A stretch of 52,118 nt of DNA. Origin: Acanthaster planci. Taxonomy: Eukaryota > Echinodermata > Asteroidea > Valvatida > Acanthasteridae. This document shows positions 35,296-47,810 of the stretch, piece after piece. The translations under genes and the position numbers were made by a program. The DNA lies in assembly GCF_001949145.1 (NCBI RefSeq), contig NW_019091423.1:929247-981364 (forward strand), given 5' to 3'. How positions within the stretch are numbered: position 1 is the stretch's first letter; each line of letters starts with the position of its first letter. Under the pieces are notes generated by a model. That model searched no databases. It saw only the letters and a list, made by a program, of their open reading frames with translations, and was not told the DNA's origin.

Positions 35296-38200
35296 CCAGT
35301 TTGTTGGCTTTTAGTTATTTCTGACCACAGCTTTTAGTGAACGTTGTCCATATACGTTCGGCCCTCTTGCACGCAGTACGGCTCTGGGCGGATGGAGTTC
35401 TTAAACAACCTGTAAGTAAAAGGTCATACGGCCCATCAATGGGGATTTCACGTTTGGAAGAAACACTCATGTTGGAAATTTTCCTTTGTGTTCCTAAAGT
35501 AATATTGTGGAAAAGTCACCTGGACATGGGTAAAAAAGGTTTTTCATAAACGACCTTTTACCTCCAGCATTATCATTGGTAGGTGCCCTTGTTTGTGCAT
35601 GTTTATTTTCACTGCACGTGTTTATGAGAGAGATGTTGTGATGATTTACCTACTTAAAGTCGATGGATTCTAGATTCAGTACAGGTGGCCCAATGTACAC
35701 GTAGTTATTGTCAGCAAAAGGTTAAAATACTGGGCTTTACAATCTTTCGTAAATGCAAATTATTCCTTTAAGTTACTTCCTTAAAAATTATAAAATACGA
35801 GTTGTTTGGGTTTTATTTCAGCTTTTACCTTGAGAATTTCATATGATATACAATCTCGTAACCTTTCATCTATACACGAAAACACCGAGTTACAGTGGTC
35901 GGTGTATTGTACAAGTGAGGGGTCAATATTTTGCATGATTTTTCTCTTTTAAGTAAGTAATTTTTTCGTTTCTATAAATAAATACGCTAGTTAATATTTT
36001 ACAAAGGCTTTTTTCCAAGGTTTTTTTTAAAGTAACAACAAACGAAAAAAGGGAACTTTTAGATTTTTAGCTTATGTTTCCGATCCAAGAGTTCCATTAT
36101 GCATGGGTTAATTTTAAGGCTCTTTGACCAGAAGCTAATTTGCCTCAACCGTAGTCTATGCCGTGAAGTCATAATGGTTCTGTTTCGACAGTATAGTTTC
36201 CGGAATCGATTTGTAGTTACTTATTTACAAACGTACCCGGTAGGTTGCGGGGAAAAGTTTAAAATCAGTCGAGAAATAATATCTTATAACGCTCGCAAGA
36301 TTCGATGCACCCAAGTAACAAAGGCTAAAACAGATGATGATAAATGATGGCACACTTATACCGACTCTAGTGCGATTTGTCCGACAAGAAATTTATTTTG
36401 ATTAAATATCCGGACTCCTATCTCGAGTCTTAAGTATCAAACTACGCATGCCTTTCTATCTGTAGCTTGCACACATTTCATAAAACAAGATCTAATTTCC
36501 ACTAGGGGGGCCTATGTGCTGGCTGACGAAGGGAATTGTCGAAATCCTTCCACGTCAAATCGTGATCGTCCGTGACTAGTGATTGATGAATGGGGAACCT
36601 CGAACCACGGGCAGAGTTCTAAAAAAAACCTGACGCCTCGGCTGAAATTGTTTGAATAGTCAGAGTTGTATTTGATACTGAAACCTTGATAGAGATGATG
36701 CAAGAGATGTGGCGATTAAGAGTATAAATTAGTTACCAAGGATACAGTTGGTTTATCGGTGCAGTATGCGGAATACAAAACGTGTATTTTTGTTTTTTTT
36801 TAATGTCTGCCGGGGGTCTCAAAATTTGGCTTAGGTGAGGGGGTATAGTTTTTAAGTGGATAGTTCATTAGGCGTGTACGTTAATCAGTATTTCTTCTCA
36901 TTTTTGCGTCCCTAGCTCTGTGTATAGAATCACTACAGTCTGCTGTTTCGTTGCCAAACTAGCTGGAGGGCAAAAAGAAGCGTGCTTGAGTCGTTCATGT
37001 CATTGGAACGTAATCAGCGACAAGCTCGATGGATTTGTGACACTGATTCGACTTCTGCTTTCACGATCATGATTAGCTAAATCACATGTCAAGGACATCT
37101 CGAATTTGACAGTTTGATGAGCTGGTTGCCGTTAAATGTAAGATATAAAAGTACGTAATAGGCAAACGCAAAATCGTTCCGTTTTTGAGTACTGCAAAGG
37201 TCCTGTTCGTATTCCAAGCATGCTATTTAATTAATCGCTTTAAAGCGCGCTTTTAATTTGAGTAGCTGACAAATACCTTTTAAGGTTAATGATTGTCTTT
37301 GTCTTCACTTGTCATTAACCATACCTTCTCCATATGGCATCAATTTGAAATGTAATGCAGTTATTGTACGCACTGTCACAGCTATCAGTGACCAACAAAA
37401 ATAACAATGACCTTCAAGAGATAGATAATTAAAGAGCAAGTAAGCGCTGAAAACTGCAACCAATAGAGGAAATCAAACGATGCGTAATCTGTGCTAACGG
37501 GAAATCTTAAAGTAACACTAAATGAATCTCAATCTAACATAATTAAATTGTATTTCCAACCAAGTCTTGTTTTTGCAATTTTAGGACTGTTGTAGTCACT
37601 GTAGGATGCAAAACAGAAAGGTTCTATAACCAAATTAAGGGGAGGGGGACAACCGTGATGTACATTTTCGTTCGAATCACATTTTTCCCTGATAAATGAA
37701 ACTTGATGCATATAAGACTCACAAGAAGCACGTTATAAGCTAAACGTAAAATTGTCGGTACTATGAAATTTTATTTATAAATGCGTTCCTTCTTGCGACT
37801 TACTCTGATTTTCATTATGACATCACATTCTGAGAAATGCAGTCGTCTATTTACAACTTACAAAGATATTCCCTCAACTCGGGCCAGATTAAGTGACACG
37901 GTGTTTGCGCTAAGATCGAAGTAACCATATGGTAACGGCATTGTTCCACGCACGCCTTGACCTATAGAGGTCACCAGGCGTAGGAATACTTGAAAAAAAG
38001 TCTGAGACGACGCTGTCTGTCAGGTATCAGATAAAAGACGACTTGAGTCTATATTAAGTACATTTTTGAAAAAAATGGCAGTGGAATGAAGCTGTATTTT
38101 TCAACATAGAATACGCGAGTATAAATATATTCTACCGCAGTGTTGACAAACGGGATGTAGGGCCACAGTGGCAGTCATTACTTGCATTTGGCAGTTTTTA

Positions 38201-38748
38201 CGCATGCCAGAAAGTTTCTCTGATCAAAGTGAGAAATAATGGAGGACATTACACGATGATCAATCAATGAAAAAAGCCAAATATATCCGAGAAAATCTCA
38301 TAACAACGCTTGCACGAAATATGCCCGTCAGGAATGAAAATCAAAGCAGTTATTGTAAAAACAATAAATGTTTACAAGTGCAGTGGTTCGAATATTTATT
38401 AATTAAAAAAGAAAAATATCGGATTAAACCGTGCGTGGGTCACCTGGAGGTCTCGAACATAGTCGAAACGACGGGTATGATCCCGGTCGGTTGCAAATGT
38501 CTTGCACGAGGACACTTTCTTACGCGTTGAAAATCATTTTTGAGGAGAACCTGCATGTGTTTTCACGTTCAGCAGGCATCATGTTTAGGAACTTATTCGC
38601 AAAAAAGTTGAAACAAACTTTAACCGTCGACCAAAGATTGTATCGCCCCAGCAGCTAGTCGTATGGTGTGCTCGTTTGCTGCTCCCAGAGGAGTTTAAAA
38701 CATAATACTTTCAAATGTTTATGGGTGAAAGCCGCTTCTTTCTCTCAG

Positions 38749-38941
38749 TCCTTACATGGCGCTGGGAAGGACAATGCCTTTCATGAAGTCTTGTGAAGGT
38801 ATTGTATTACGTTACAGCTACCTATATACGCGGATAGTCTTACGCGGACGTTTTGACACGTGTTACAGATTTTCAGATGAATTCTGTCCACTGAGGGCTT
38901 CAAAACGTCTCCGCTTGCCCTTCCCAGCTAGGGACGAGAAG
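38749..38941 (+). other. Possible internal exon of an unknown gene
   Basis: A 193-base segment lies between a good acceptor (TTCTTTCTCTCAG, AG at 38747-38748) and a consensus donor (AAG|GTGAGT at 38942). One frame is open throughout. Its phase would join correctly to the short candidate first exon ending at 35411. The peptide (for example SCEGIVLRYSYLYTRIVLRG) is not recognised. A phase match occurs by chance one time in three, so this is weak. Confidence 0.2.
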
Positions 38942-39876
38942 GTGAGTAGATAGCAATCACTGCATTATGATTTTATTGAGGTTAGTTTGCATTTTTGGGA
39001 AGATAAAAATATGGCATTCAAGACAGAGGAATAACAATGTGAAATGCGGCCGTGTATAAAAACTGAAGCATTAAAAAGCTTCTTTTTAAAATGTTCTGAT
39101 AGCAAGCTGTCTTAAGTTGTTCTTATCAACGGTCTTAAGAGCCTGACAGTTATTTTACGTCCAAAAATGTAATGAATTGTAAGTGACAATCTTACTTGCT
39201 GTGAGATGCGTGCTAATTGATTGCAAACACTCGATGTTTCCTGGGCTTGGTGCTATCAGACATGACGCCACAACTCATGGTCTGGTTACCACCCAAGAGT
39301 ATATCCATCGGTGTTATGTTACCTGCTCTTGCATTTCGTACAGTGCATACGTGTACGTGTAATTAGCCTGTTCATATTACAACAAAAGCCTATAAAGCGT
39401 CACCCAGCACTGACAGTGTTTTGAGTAACTAGGCCTACTTGCCATTCAGAAACCAAATCGACTTAGACTATTCTGACGGCTATAGTCACGCTGTGGCCAC
39501 TGGATTGTCTAGACGGGTGTGTTCTCACAAAACAGTCCTCCAGCGGTAGAGACCAAGACATACACGGACAGTGTAACAGCGCCATACCCTCTTCCTTAAA
39601 ACCCACCACGCCCCTTGTTAATGCTCGTAGGGCGCCTGAATGCACGACACACGACCTCCTCCAGTTTCTCTCTCTCATATCCATCATAATTGAATAAGGT
39701 TCTCTACGCTGCCATGAGTAGATTAATTATAGAATCACACGCATCAGAGATCGAAGATCCCCAAGGTCGTTCTCGAGACGTCACCAGAGGGACACGCAAA
39801 TGCACTTTAAGGTCTGATCAATTACCAGACCCAGGGTATGAATTCACCACCAACAATTCTAACAAATGTCTTAAAT

Positions 39877-40720
39877 GTGAAGTTACCCCACTTTAATTGT
39901 AAAGCCTATGCCTAATATGAACAACAGTTACACAAATCTTAGTCATCAACCTATTATTTGAATGTGAGATTTGAGAACGAGGATGGTGAAATTCATGCTC
40001 ATTACAAATTTTGAGGTTCTGGGAAATAGTTTTATATTGAAACGAGTCATTTTCCTCTTCATTTTCAGTATGAGGATAGAATTGGTACACATAACAAAAG
40101 TTGTACATGTACTTTGTCATGCGCCATCAATTAATTAAACTGTATGTGATTAAAATGATGCATATGACACAATATTTTTGTCCGCCAAGTGTATCGCTGT
40201 GTACAGGTCGTTATCTTGAATGAACTTACTGAGTTCCACTGTTTAATGCAGTGAAATATTAGCGTACGCTGGAGTAACTTTGGCACCAAAGGGTAACTTT
40301 GGCACAAGCCGCACCCCTTGGTTATAGTCGTCATATCTTCGCAACGAGCTACATGAATGATAAAAGATTCTCTCAAATGATTCCATGAAAGTAATTTGTA
40401 TCATAAAATACTGCTGGAGGCTTGGCTTGAAAGATATTTCATGTGTAAGACTTTGTTACAATCCTTTATTTATGTTTTTTCATTAAATTCCAAAATCCTG
40501 CCAAAGTTGCCCGAACCACGGGGTATAGGCTTGGCAGCAATGAATTAAACTCTGAATAACAAACTGAAAGAAATGGATAGTTGTTTGTTACTACATGTGT
40601 TTGATTAGATTTGATTAAGCTTCATGTGACAAAAATGTCCAATCAACGATTAAAAATATTTCTTTGTTTTAGGAAAAGCAGAAGAAATCATGAGTTTAAC
40701 CAAACCTGAAGTTACCCCGG
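39877..40720. repeat. Cluster of AAGTTACCCC / CCAAAGTTACC words
   Basis: GTGAAGTTACCCCAC at 39877; GAGTAACTTTGGCAC at 40272 and GGGTAACTTTGGCAC at 40291 (inverted orientation); TGCCAAAGTTGCCC at 40499; TGAAGTTACCCCGG at 40707. Five copies of one word in both orientations over 0.85 kb are unlikely by chance. They suggest a non-autonomous transposon with iterated subterminal words. No boundaries or target duplication were found. Confidence 0.4.
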
Positions 40721-42628
40721 TTGACAGTACTATTTCAAAACAATTTTAGCGTTTTGAACATTTTAAATTCAAACGGACGTATAGCATGATAATTATGTTT
40801 CCTTCCTTTTTATACAAAATACGGCCAATTTATTTCATATACTTGGGTGCATTTAGAATTAGATACCCCCATTTAAAGGTACCTGTCACAGAGTTTAGGG
40901 AACAAGCTTGTTCTACCGTCTCTCTTAGAAGAATCCGAATATATGTTTTACACGTCGGACCTTTACACTGTCACGCTCGTTTCTTCTGGGAAAGGCTCGA
41001 ACTGTGAACCTTGAAAATGAAACATGAACCACACCTTCATAGCATAATGTGTAAGCCTCCTAGAGCCGAGTCTTTAAATCAGTATCTGGATGTTCCTCGT
41101 TGGACAGGTAACCTTTGACAATTCTGGGTACAGCGAGAAGGCTTCTTCATGACATTAATCAAACTAAATGGGAAGATACTATGGAAACTTTCAAACGCAA
41201 GAAGCAGTGCGCAACTTGCGCAAAATTACAGGTACTCTATCTTCTTGAAATATAATGACGAAGTCTCTACGAATAACATATCAGAACTATACTCAATGTC
41301 AGTTATATACATCCAAAATTACACTTTCGTATTTTAATTTATTAATTTAAACGGCGGTAAATTACTTCAGGTTATTTCAATAGATTGGAAGAGTTTCAGT
41401 TCTTTCATTTTGCCACGTAACCAAATGCACTCGATCGATGAAACCATTTAGAGGTATAACGACGCAGAATATTGCCAGTTCGACCAAGCTGCAAATACAA
41501 GGTTAGAACATTGTCGAACAACAAAAAATGCATGTAATTATTAACAGACGTCGTAGACATACGATCTAAATGACGAAAAAGTAAATCAATGGGCATCGTT
41601 TGCAGTTGCTTCTTAGATAAGGAGAGTTATTTATGATACGATGCCAAAATAATGTAATAATTATTATGGTAAACTACTGAAACGAAATAAAAAAGAAAAG
41701 AAAAAGATATGTTAGCATAATAATCGACATGTTGATGATAACCGACGCCACGAGAAATGTTTACAAGTAATTGATGACTTTATGCATCATTATAAACTCT
41801 TTGCGTTAACGAACCCTACCACACGATTCCATCTCCATTTTGTAACGGCTAAGTACATTTGCATGAAAATATATTGTTTTTCTTTCAACGTTGATTTTGA
41901 CATAACGCTAAGCTGTAAAGTAGTTAAAATGAAACAATATGGATTGAAAACCAGAAATGTTCCAATCACATTTATTCACAGCGAACACCATCTCATCAGG
42001 ATTCTGCATGTCCTTACCTGAAAGGTCTTAGATTTTCACTTTGAGAGTAGGTATTGACAAAAAAAATAGAAAAATGTTTACTTTCACTCTTAGTTACAAA
42101 GTTTCACAAACATCTGCTCGAGAAGTCTTAAAAAATGATAATAAATAACCAGTTCTCATGACACACCAGTGTTCATACTTACCAGATTACGACTGACTAC
42201 ACAGTGTGACACACATGCACGTAAAGGTTGTCTAAGATGAGAGATGTATTTCCACTTGTACACGGTACGGGCTTGTCGTGCATAGGACCTACTATTTGGT
42301 CCCGGACGAACACTTGAGGACTTCTTAATGCCCTCGTATGATGCAATATATGTGTACTCCCGGCTTGCCTTCAAAAGGGACGATTTGTCCTTAAAGCTGA
42401 CTTGTTTTAGTAAACAGAATCGTCAAAGCTCGAGGGCGTGTAATTTGTAGTGAAGCTATCGTTAATATCAGCAAATACAGCAGAACAATAATGCCACAGA
42501 CCAGCTGTCAAGGAATGGACCCACGGATAGTGTCACATCGTGGCCAACCGAAGTAAACCCTCAATGATTGAACACCATCAGTCTTCAAATGAGACGCATT
42601 CTCCTTTTTTTTATTAAGATCACGGAAC

Positions 42629-42647
42629 GTGTGAGGGCGCCTCACAC
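42629..42647. other. Short GC-rich palindrome
   Basis: GTGTGAGG and CCTCACAC form 8-base perfect arms around GCG. A possible protein-binding site or chance palindrome, with no adjacent gene to interpret it. Confidence 0.5.
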
Positions 42648-44700
42648 AACCAGAGGACGGCTGTCAGAGGAAAATGGCTAATGGCCTCGTGCAGCGTAAG
42701 CCTTGTCTCCCAGGGCCGACATTTCTTATGCATTCGTCACCATTTTTCTCAGTGATGATTGGTTCAAAGTACAATGACGTATTAATAGACTTGATCTGAC
42801 TAATACCTCTAGAATATTGGACCACTCATGGCAGTCACACCAAATTCTTTTTATCCACTGTGTTTCTAAAAGTTAGCCACACCCATTCGGCGATAGTTTA
42901 CCACCCGTACATGATGGTAGTTTCTTTGTATGGGCGGCCAAGCGATAAAAAATACCTCCCCGGAAATAAATCAAAGCAAATATTAGCGAAGGAGGCGCAC
43001 TTCCGTCCCAAGCAGGTGGGATGAGGAGGCACTCTAGTAACTGTTGTCAAAGCAAACAAGGTTTCCACGTCTTATGACGAGGGAACGATCATAGACAATG
43101 AAGGCCGGTGACCAACGATCCAATCGGCGAGTTTCCGCACCAGGTGGTAGATACCATTGTGCCATCATGCGGTATCCTGTCTTGTATACTTTCAGCTGAG
43201 ACTTCGACAACCTGGGATAGTCGCATGCCACTATATACGGAGGGAAATATATAAATAGAAGTATTGAAACTGCTCTGAACTTGAAGTCGTTGTGTCAAAA
43301 TGCACTTTTCTCAAGAGCTGTCAAATCCTAGTGTGTCCAAAAGGTATAATGGGTGTTACTTGTGGTAAGATTCAAGTCTGATTGAGACTGTGGGAATGGT
43401 CCAAGTACGTAAGGTTTGAAATGGGTAGAAATGACTAATCTCTCATAAGTGTGTTGAAAATCATGAGCGAAGATCCCGGGGAATATCCGTCCACTTTTTG
43501 AGGGGGGAGGGTTACCGATTCATTCATCCCTCCACTTTTATGCGCACCCTTAGCCTGCACCACCGAACACGCACTTTCAGCTGTCACGATCTCACCTGGG
43601 ATGGAGGCTGTGGTGAGCTTTCAGAAATCATCCCCCCACATGTAACAAGAAATCTCCGCCCATGTTGAAAATATATAAGACTGTGCAATAAAACCGTATA
43701 CCACAGCTTGAATCCCAGGGCTGCAAATATCATTTTGTTCAGGTGAAATGCACATTGGTCCTGTGCGTCAGTTTGGAATTAAGAATCCGAACATTTGTTT
43801 CAGCATATGTTTCCACTTCGTTGATTCCTTAATTCTCTATTTTCCTCATATTTGGCTCAGTTTTTCCCGAATCGTTCTTGGAAATTCCCTAGAATCTTCT
43901 CCAAATTTCATGTTTTTTTTTGGGTAAAATGATTGCAACTCAAAAATTCGTCATGTTAATTCCACTCAAAAAGATATATGAAATGAAATTTCTCAGTTGC
44001 TCAAAGATAGTCTCTTAGAGCCTCTCTGCATCCTCAGTCTGGTCGCTAAATATTTCAATTGGAGTCTGTGGTTCGGCTTTTCTACATGCTTGGCAATTGC
44101 CAGACGCGTTTTTCAACTCTTGCCTCGACCCCAATACGCCTTGAGGCCCTAAAATGGCTTATTATATTTTGTTTCGACACACATTCATTATCTTTACCAT
44201 AACGTTTTAAAATTTTAATCTCTGGAATTCATTGAAATTTTCTTTGGTTTTTCATTTCATCAGAAATTTCGTAAAATGCTTATGTGATGCGCGAGGACCT
44301 GGCCAGTCTCACTTAATTCATAAGCAAGTTTTACTATTAAAACCTTGGTGAATTATAATTGCGATTTACCTGTACATAATAGTAATCGATGTAGGGTTTA
44401 TGCCCATGGAGTTCTACACATAAGCCTATATATACATGTACCTACAGCACGCATATGCACAATGCATTGCAAACAGAAGCTGTTGAATTTGTGACGTCAC
44501 CACGCAGAACACGCGATAAACTCCGAGCCATGATTAATTAATCCTCCAAATTAACTGTTTCACCTTTATCTGATGGAATAATTATAAATTTTAGTTGATT
44601 CTAAAGAGATTCTTTTGGCTTGTCAGTACAATCAATTTAACTGGAAATACAGTACGTAAGAGCACCACCATAGGGTTGCTATGCGACAACAGCCTTTGAA

Positions 44701-45178
44701 CCAAAGAAGAATTCTTAGACGCGGGCCGGAGAAAAAACAAAAGGAAAGCGTGATGTGCTCACTTTATTCGCCGCAATAAGTTCTGTTGTTCGACTTAAAG
44801 TTTTGGGCAAAGATTGTATAGCACCGCATAGCGACGCAAAATGGATAACTCGGCCAAAAAGGTGTTATCACTGTGGGCTCCCTAGGCGCAGGCGTAGTGT
44901 GTGCGTGTCTGTCGTGGCGCCTGCGCCTGTGCATAAACATGCACTGGGCAGGCGTAGTCCAACCCGAATGGAGCCCGTGTATGCAATAACAACATTTTAC
45001 GAGGTGAAGTTCCCCATCTTACGCCGCTACCCAACGCTATCTTTGTTTTGGGGCTGACGGCGGCAATTCACGCGACTCCGGCGACACCGAGAGACCACAT
45101 AGGCAAGGCGCAGTTGAAACTGGCGGAGTACTCAAGCAGGTACTGGCAAATAATGCAGAAGGAAGCTGGCACCGTTAG
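44701..45178. other. GC-richer flank of the tandem array
   Basis: Composition shifts from the AT-rich flank to CpG- and GGCG-containing sequence (for example GGCGCAGGCGTAG near 44885). An open frame at 44755-45057 has no recognisable domain. It may be the 5' part of the retroelement whose other signals follow. Confidence 0.35.
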
Positions 45179-45614
45179 AGAAATCTACCGGAGTAATTGC
45201 AGCAGGGCTGGTTACCGACGTAGTATAGAAACCTACCAGAGTAATTGCAGTAGGGGCTGGTTAACGACAGAGTAGATGAAGTTATAGAAACCTACCGGAG
45301 TAATTGCAGTAGGGGCTGGTTAACGACAGAGTAGATGAAGTTATAGAAACCTACCGGAGTAATTGCAGTTGGGGCTGGTTAACGACAGAGTAGATGAAGT
45401 TATAGAGACCTACCGGAGTAATTGCATTGGGGGCTGGTTACCTACGTAGTAGTTGAACTTATAGAAATCTACCGGAGTAATTGCAGCAGGGCTGGTTACC
45501 GGCGTAGTAGTTGAAGTTATAGAAATCTACCGGCCGGGAGTAATTGCAGCAGGGCTGGTTACTGACGTAGTAGTTGAGGTTACAGAAATCTACCAGAACA
45601 GCCGCAGCAGAGCT
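45179..45614 (+). repeat. Tandem array, about 7.5 copies of a 59-bp unit
   Basis: Each unit starts AGAAAYCTACCGGAGTAATT and continues with GCAG..GGGCTGGTTA and a GTAG.TGAAGTTAT end. Units begin near 45179, 45227, 45286, 45345 and 45404, with later units more divergent (TTACCGGCGTAG variants). The first unit is shortened to 48 bases and the last is partial. Central units are nearly identical. There are no spacers, so this is a minisatellite and not a CRISPR array. Its position just before LTR-like and LINE sequence suggests it belongs to a retroelement's untranslated or promoter region. Confidence 0.9.
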
Positions 45615-45689
45615 TGATGCATGCTTAGGCTGAGTATTTACGATCAGCGAAGGAATGAATTGCCGTGTAAATAGAAGAGACTGTGTTAG

Positions 45690-45900
45690 ACGTGCTGTAT
45701 AAATATCTGAATAAAACGAGTATTAAACGAGCACATTACACAGTGGTCCAACCGTCAGTTCCCTCCACCGTCCTGACTTGAGGTATTTATTCTAACTACC
45801 TGATTGTTTATTTCAACCAAACGAATCTGGGGATTCAAAATATATCGTCCAGTCCTACCACAGGAGAGCGCCCTCTTACCAGATCGACAGAGAGGAACTC
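45690..45900 (+). promoter_or_regulatory. LTR-like TATA box and poly(A) signal pair
   Basis: TATAAATA (45698-45705) is followed within five bases by AATAAA (45710-45715), then ATTACACAGTGGTCC (from about 45735), reminiscent of an LTR end followed by a TGG-initiated primer-binding site. Close spacing of both signals is typical of compact LTRs. I found no second LTR, no gag or protease motif and no target duplication, so a solo LTR or another promoter is possible. Confidence 0.25.
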
Positions 45901-46439
45901 CGGCGGCTGCAGCGCGGCGACAGGTGGTGTAGTAGACAGGATTGGTATAGGCCTAACTTCTGTACTTGAGCAGTGAGCATGGAGGGCGAGTTAAAGTTGC
46001 AGTCGCAGGTGAGGAGAGGAGGGATAGTGTCTACAGTAGTCAAGTGGGGAGACACTCCTTGGAGTCTAAGGGCAGTTCTGGTGCCAGAGCGGACGAACTG
46101 AGGAGATCCACACTAAACCCGAAGGAATCGGAGCCAGGCATCACGATAGCGGACGTGGTGTTAGAAGAAATGCTAGAGAGCTACCACTGGAGCCAGATCA
46201 GCGGCATATGCCTTGGCAACGGGAGACTGGGCCCTCCCCAATTTACTGGCACAGCGAGTCAGATCCGGAGATCCAGTTAGACGAATTGGGAGGAGTGGAG
46301 ACGAATACACGAGACGTACAGAGAATATGGAGTATAGAGGTACGGCAGACCGGGAGAGTTTCTCAGAGAAGAGTGGCGCCCACCATAGTTAGCGTGTTGG
46401 CAAAGGCGAAACTGCGATGAGCAGGCTCCGAAATAGCAA
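45901..46439 (+). other. G/A-rich, CpG-containing stretch between LTR-like and LINE sequences
   Basis: It holds overlapping open frames (one reading through 45966-46280, which begins with TTG, and another at 46208-46420) of charged, low-complexity composition. No retroviral gag, zinc-knuckle or endonuclease motif was recognised. Perhaps a decayed ORF1 or untranslated leader of a retroelement. Confidence 0.3.
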
Positions 46440-47810
46440 TCTATTGAAGATTCAAGACTTTATAGAAGCGCTAGTAGAGTGTTCAAAAGAAATCTCAACA
46501 GTGTGCACCAGAAGAATGTTTTTAGCATGTTTGAGGAAGATCTCCAACAGAATCCAAAAAATTCTGGAAATACGTAAAATCCAAACGCAGTGACAATGTC
46601 CACCTGTCCACCTGCTAAAGAATGGCTCTGACGTAGTTTCTGACCGAGTTGGTAAAGCAAATATCCTCAACGATTTCTTCAAATCAGTTTTCACCAAAGA
46701 AAATACTGCTAATTTTCCAGACCTACAGCAGATTGTTCCTGACATTGAACCACTCGAGATTGTTGCTGAGGGAATAGCGAATAGAATAGTTGTGTGATAC
46801 ACAACTTCTCATCACCGTCGACGATATCGCCAAATTAATTGGTCGCGTTCCACACCAAAGACCCCCCATCAAAATTAAGCACAACGGGATCACTGGCAAA
46901 TGTGTACAATTGGATTTCAACTTTTCTTACAACATGCTCTCCGCAAGTTGTCTTAGAGAGTGAAAGATATACAACAGCAGAAGTTTTATCTGGCATGTTC
47001 TAGGGCACAGTCCTGGGCCCCCTGCTGTTTCTCCTCTATTTAAATGATTATGTTTCTTTGAAAACCAGACTGTTTGCTGATGATGGATACGTATAGAGAA
47101 ATCAACTCTCCTTCAGATGCTGCCTCACTTTAAAATGATTTAGTTGCCCTTTGCAGATGGGAAAAAGAATAGGAAATGAGATTTATTGTGCAACTGACTA
47201 CCAAGAGAACTCCTCAAATTCACACCCACAAAATCAATGGGAAACCACTTCAGAGCACATGTAGTCACCCGTACCTTGTCTTATTTGAAGCAACGACCTC
47301 AGCTGGTCACCTCATATCAGTTAGGTTGTCACCAACGCCAAGCAAATCACTGGTACCATCAGGCAGAACTTTAAGTCCTGTAGCAGCAAGGTTAAGTCAC
47401 TTCTTTAGCAATCTCTGGTTCGTCCCAAATGAGAATATGGTGTTTGTGGTTGGGCTACCTTGACTGGAGAGGAAAAGAAGTTTGAGGGTATCCAGAGATA
47501 CGCGGCCAGGATGTGTTGCAACAACTATACAAGGACTGTCAATGTCACAGCCATGATGAAAGATCTCGGCTGGCCTCTGCAGGACAAAAGGCGAACCATT
47601 GCAAGACTTGCAATCCTTTACAAGATTACCCATGGCCTAGTTGAAGTCCAACACGACCTCAAAACCCGATCCAGATCTCATCGTAGATCTTACCAGTTCT
47701 CCTATCACCGACCAAATGCAAAAACAAAGTTCTACAGTACCAGCTTCTACCCATCCACCACACCACATTGGAATAGTTTACCGGAATCTATTGTTCCCTG
47801 CGCTTGAGTT
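46440..47810 (+). mobile_element. Degenerate non-LTR retrotransposon (LINE) reverse transcriptase
   Basis: Broken frames on the plus strand read as the second half of a CR1/jockey-group LINE protein. There is an endonuclease-RT linker (FWKYVKSKRS, then ILNDFFKSVFTKEN near 46660-46700). A shortened RT core follows with GTVLGPLLFLLYLND (from 47004) and the catalytic FADD (47073-47084). A C-terminal region begins QRYAARMCCNNYTRT and includes IARLAILYKITHGLVEV (about 47490-47640). The fingers and motif A part of the RT is largely deleted between about 46750 and 46880. Stops (for example TAG at 47001) and frame changes interrupt the rest. It is a dead copy, unable to encode an active enzyme. A ragged non-coding tail follows 47810. 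Confidence 0.85.

Larger units (their letters stand above)
35412..44700. other. Gene-poor intergenic stretch
   Basis: No recognised gene. It contains one splice-flanked open segment (38749-38941), a cluster of AAGTTACCCC words (39877-40720) and a small palindrome (42629-42647). The remaining open frames are short and featureless. Confidence 0.45.

Noticed and set aside
45179-45614. CRISPR-like repeat array
   Set aside because: Repeats are directly adjoining 59-bp units without unique spacers, in a eukaryotic setting; it is a minisatellite.
45966-46280. 104-residue frame before the LINE
   Set aside because: It begins with TTG, not ATG, and overlaps other frames of similar low-complexity charge; no gag or ORF1 motif seen.
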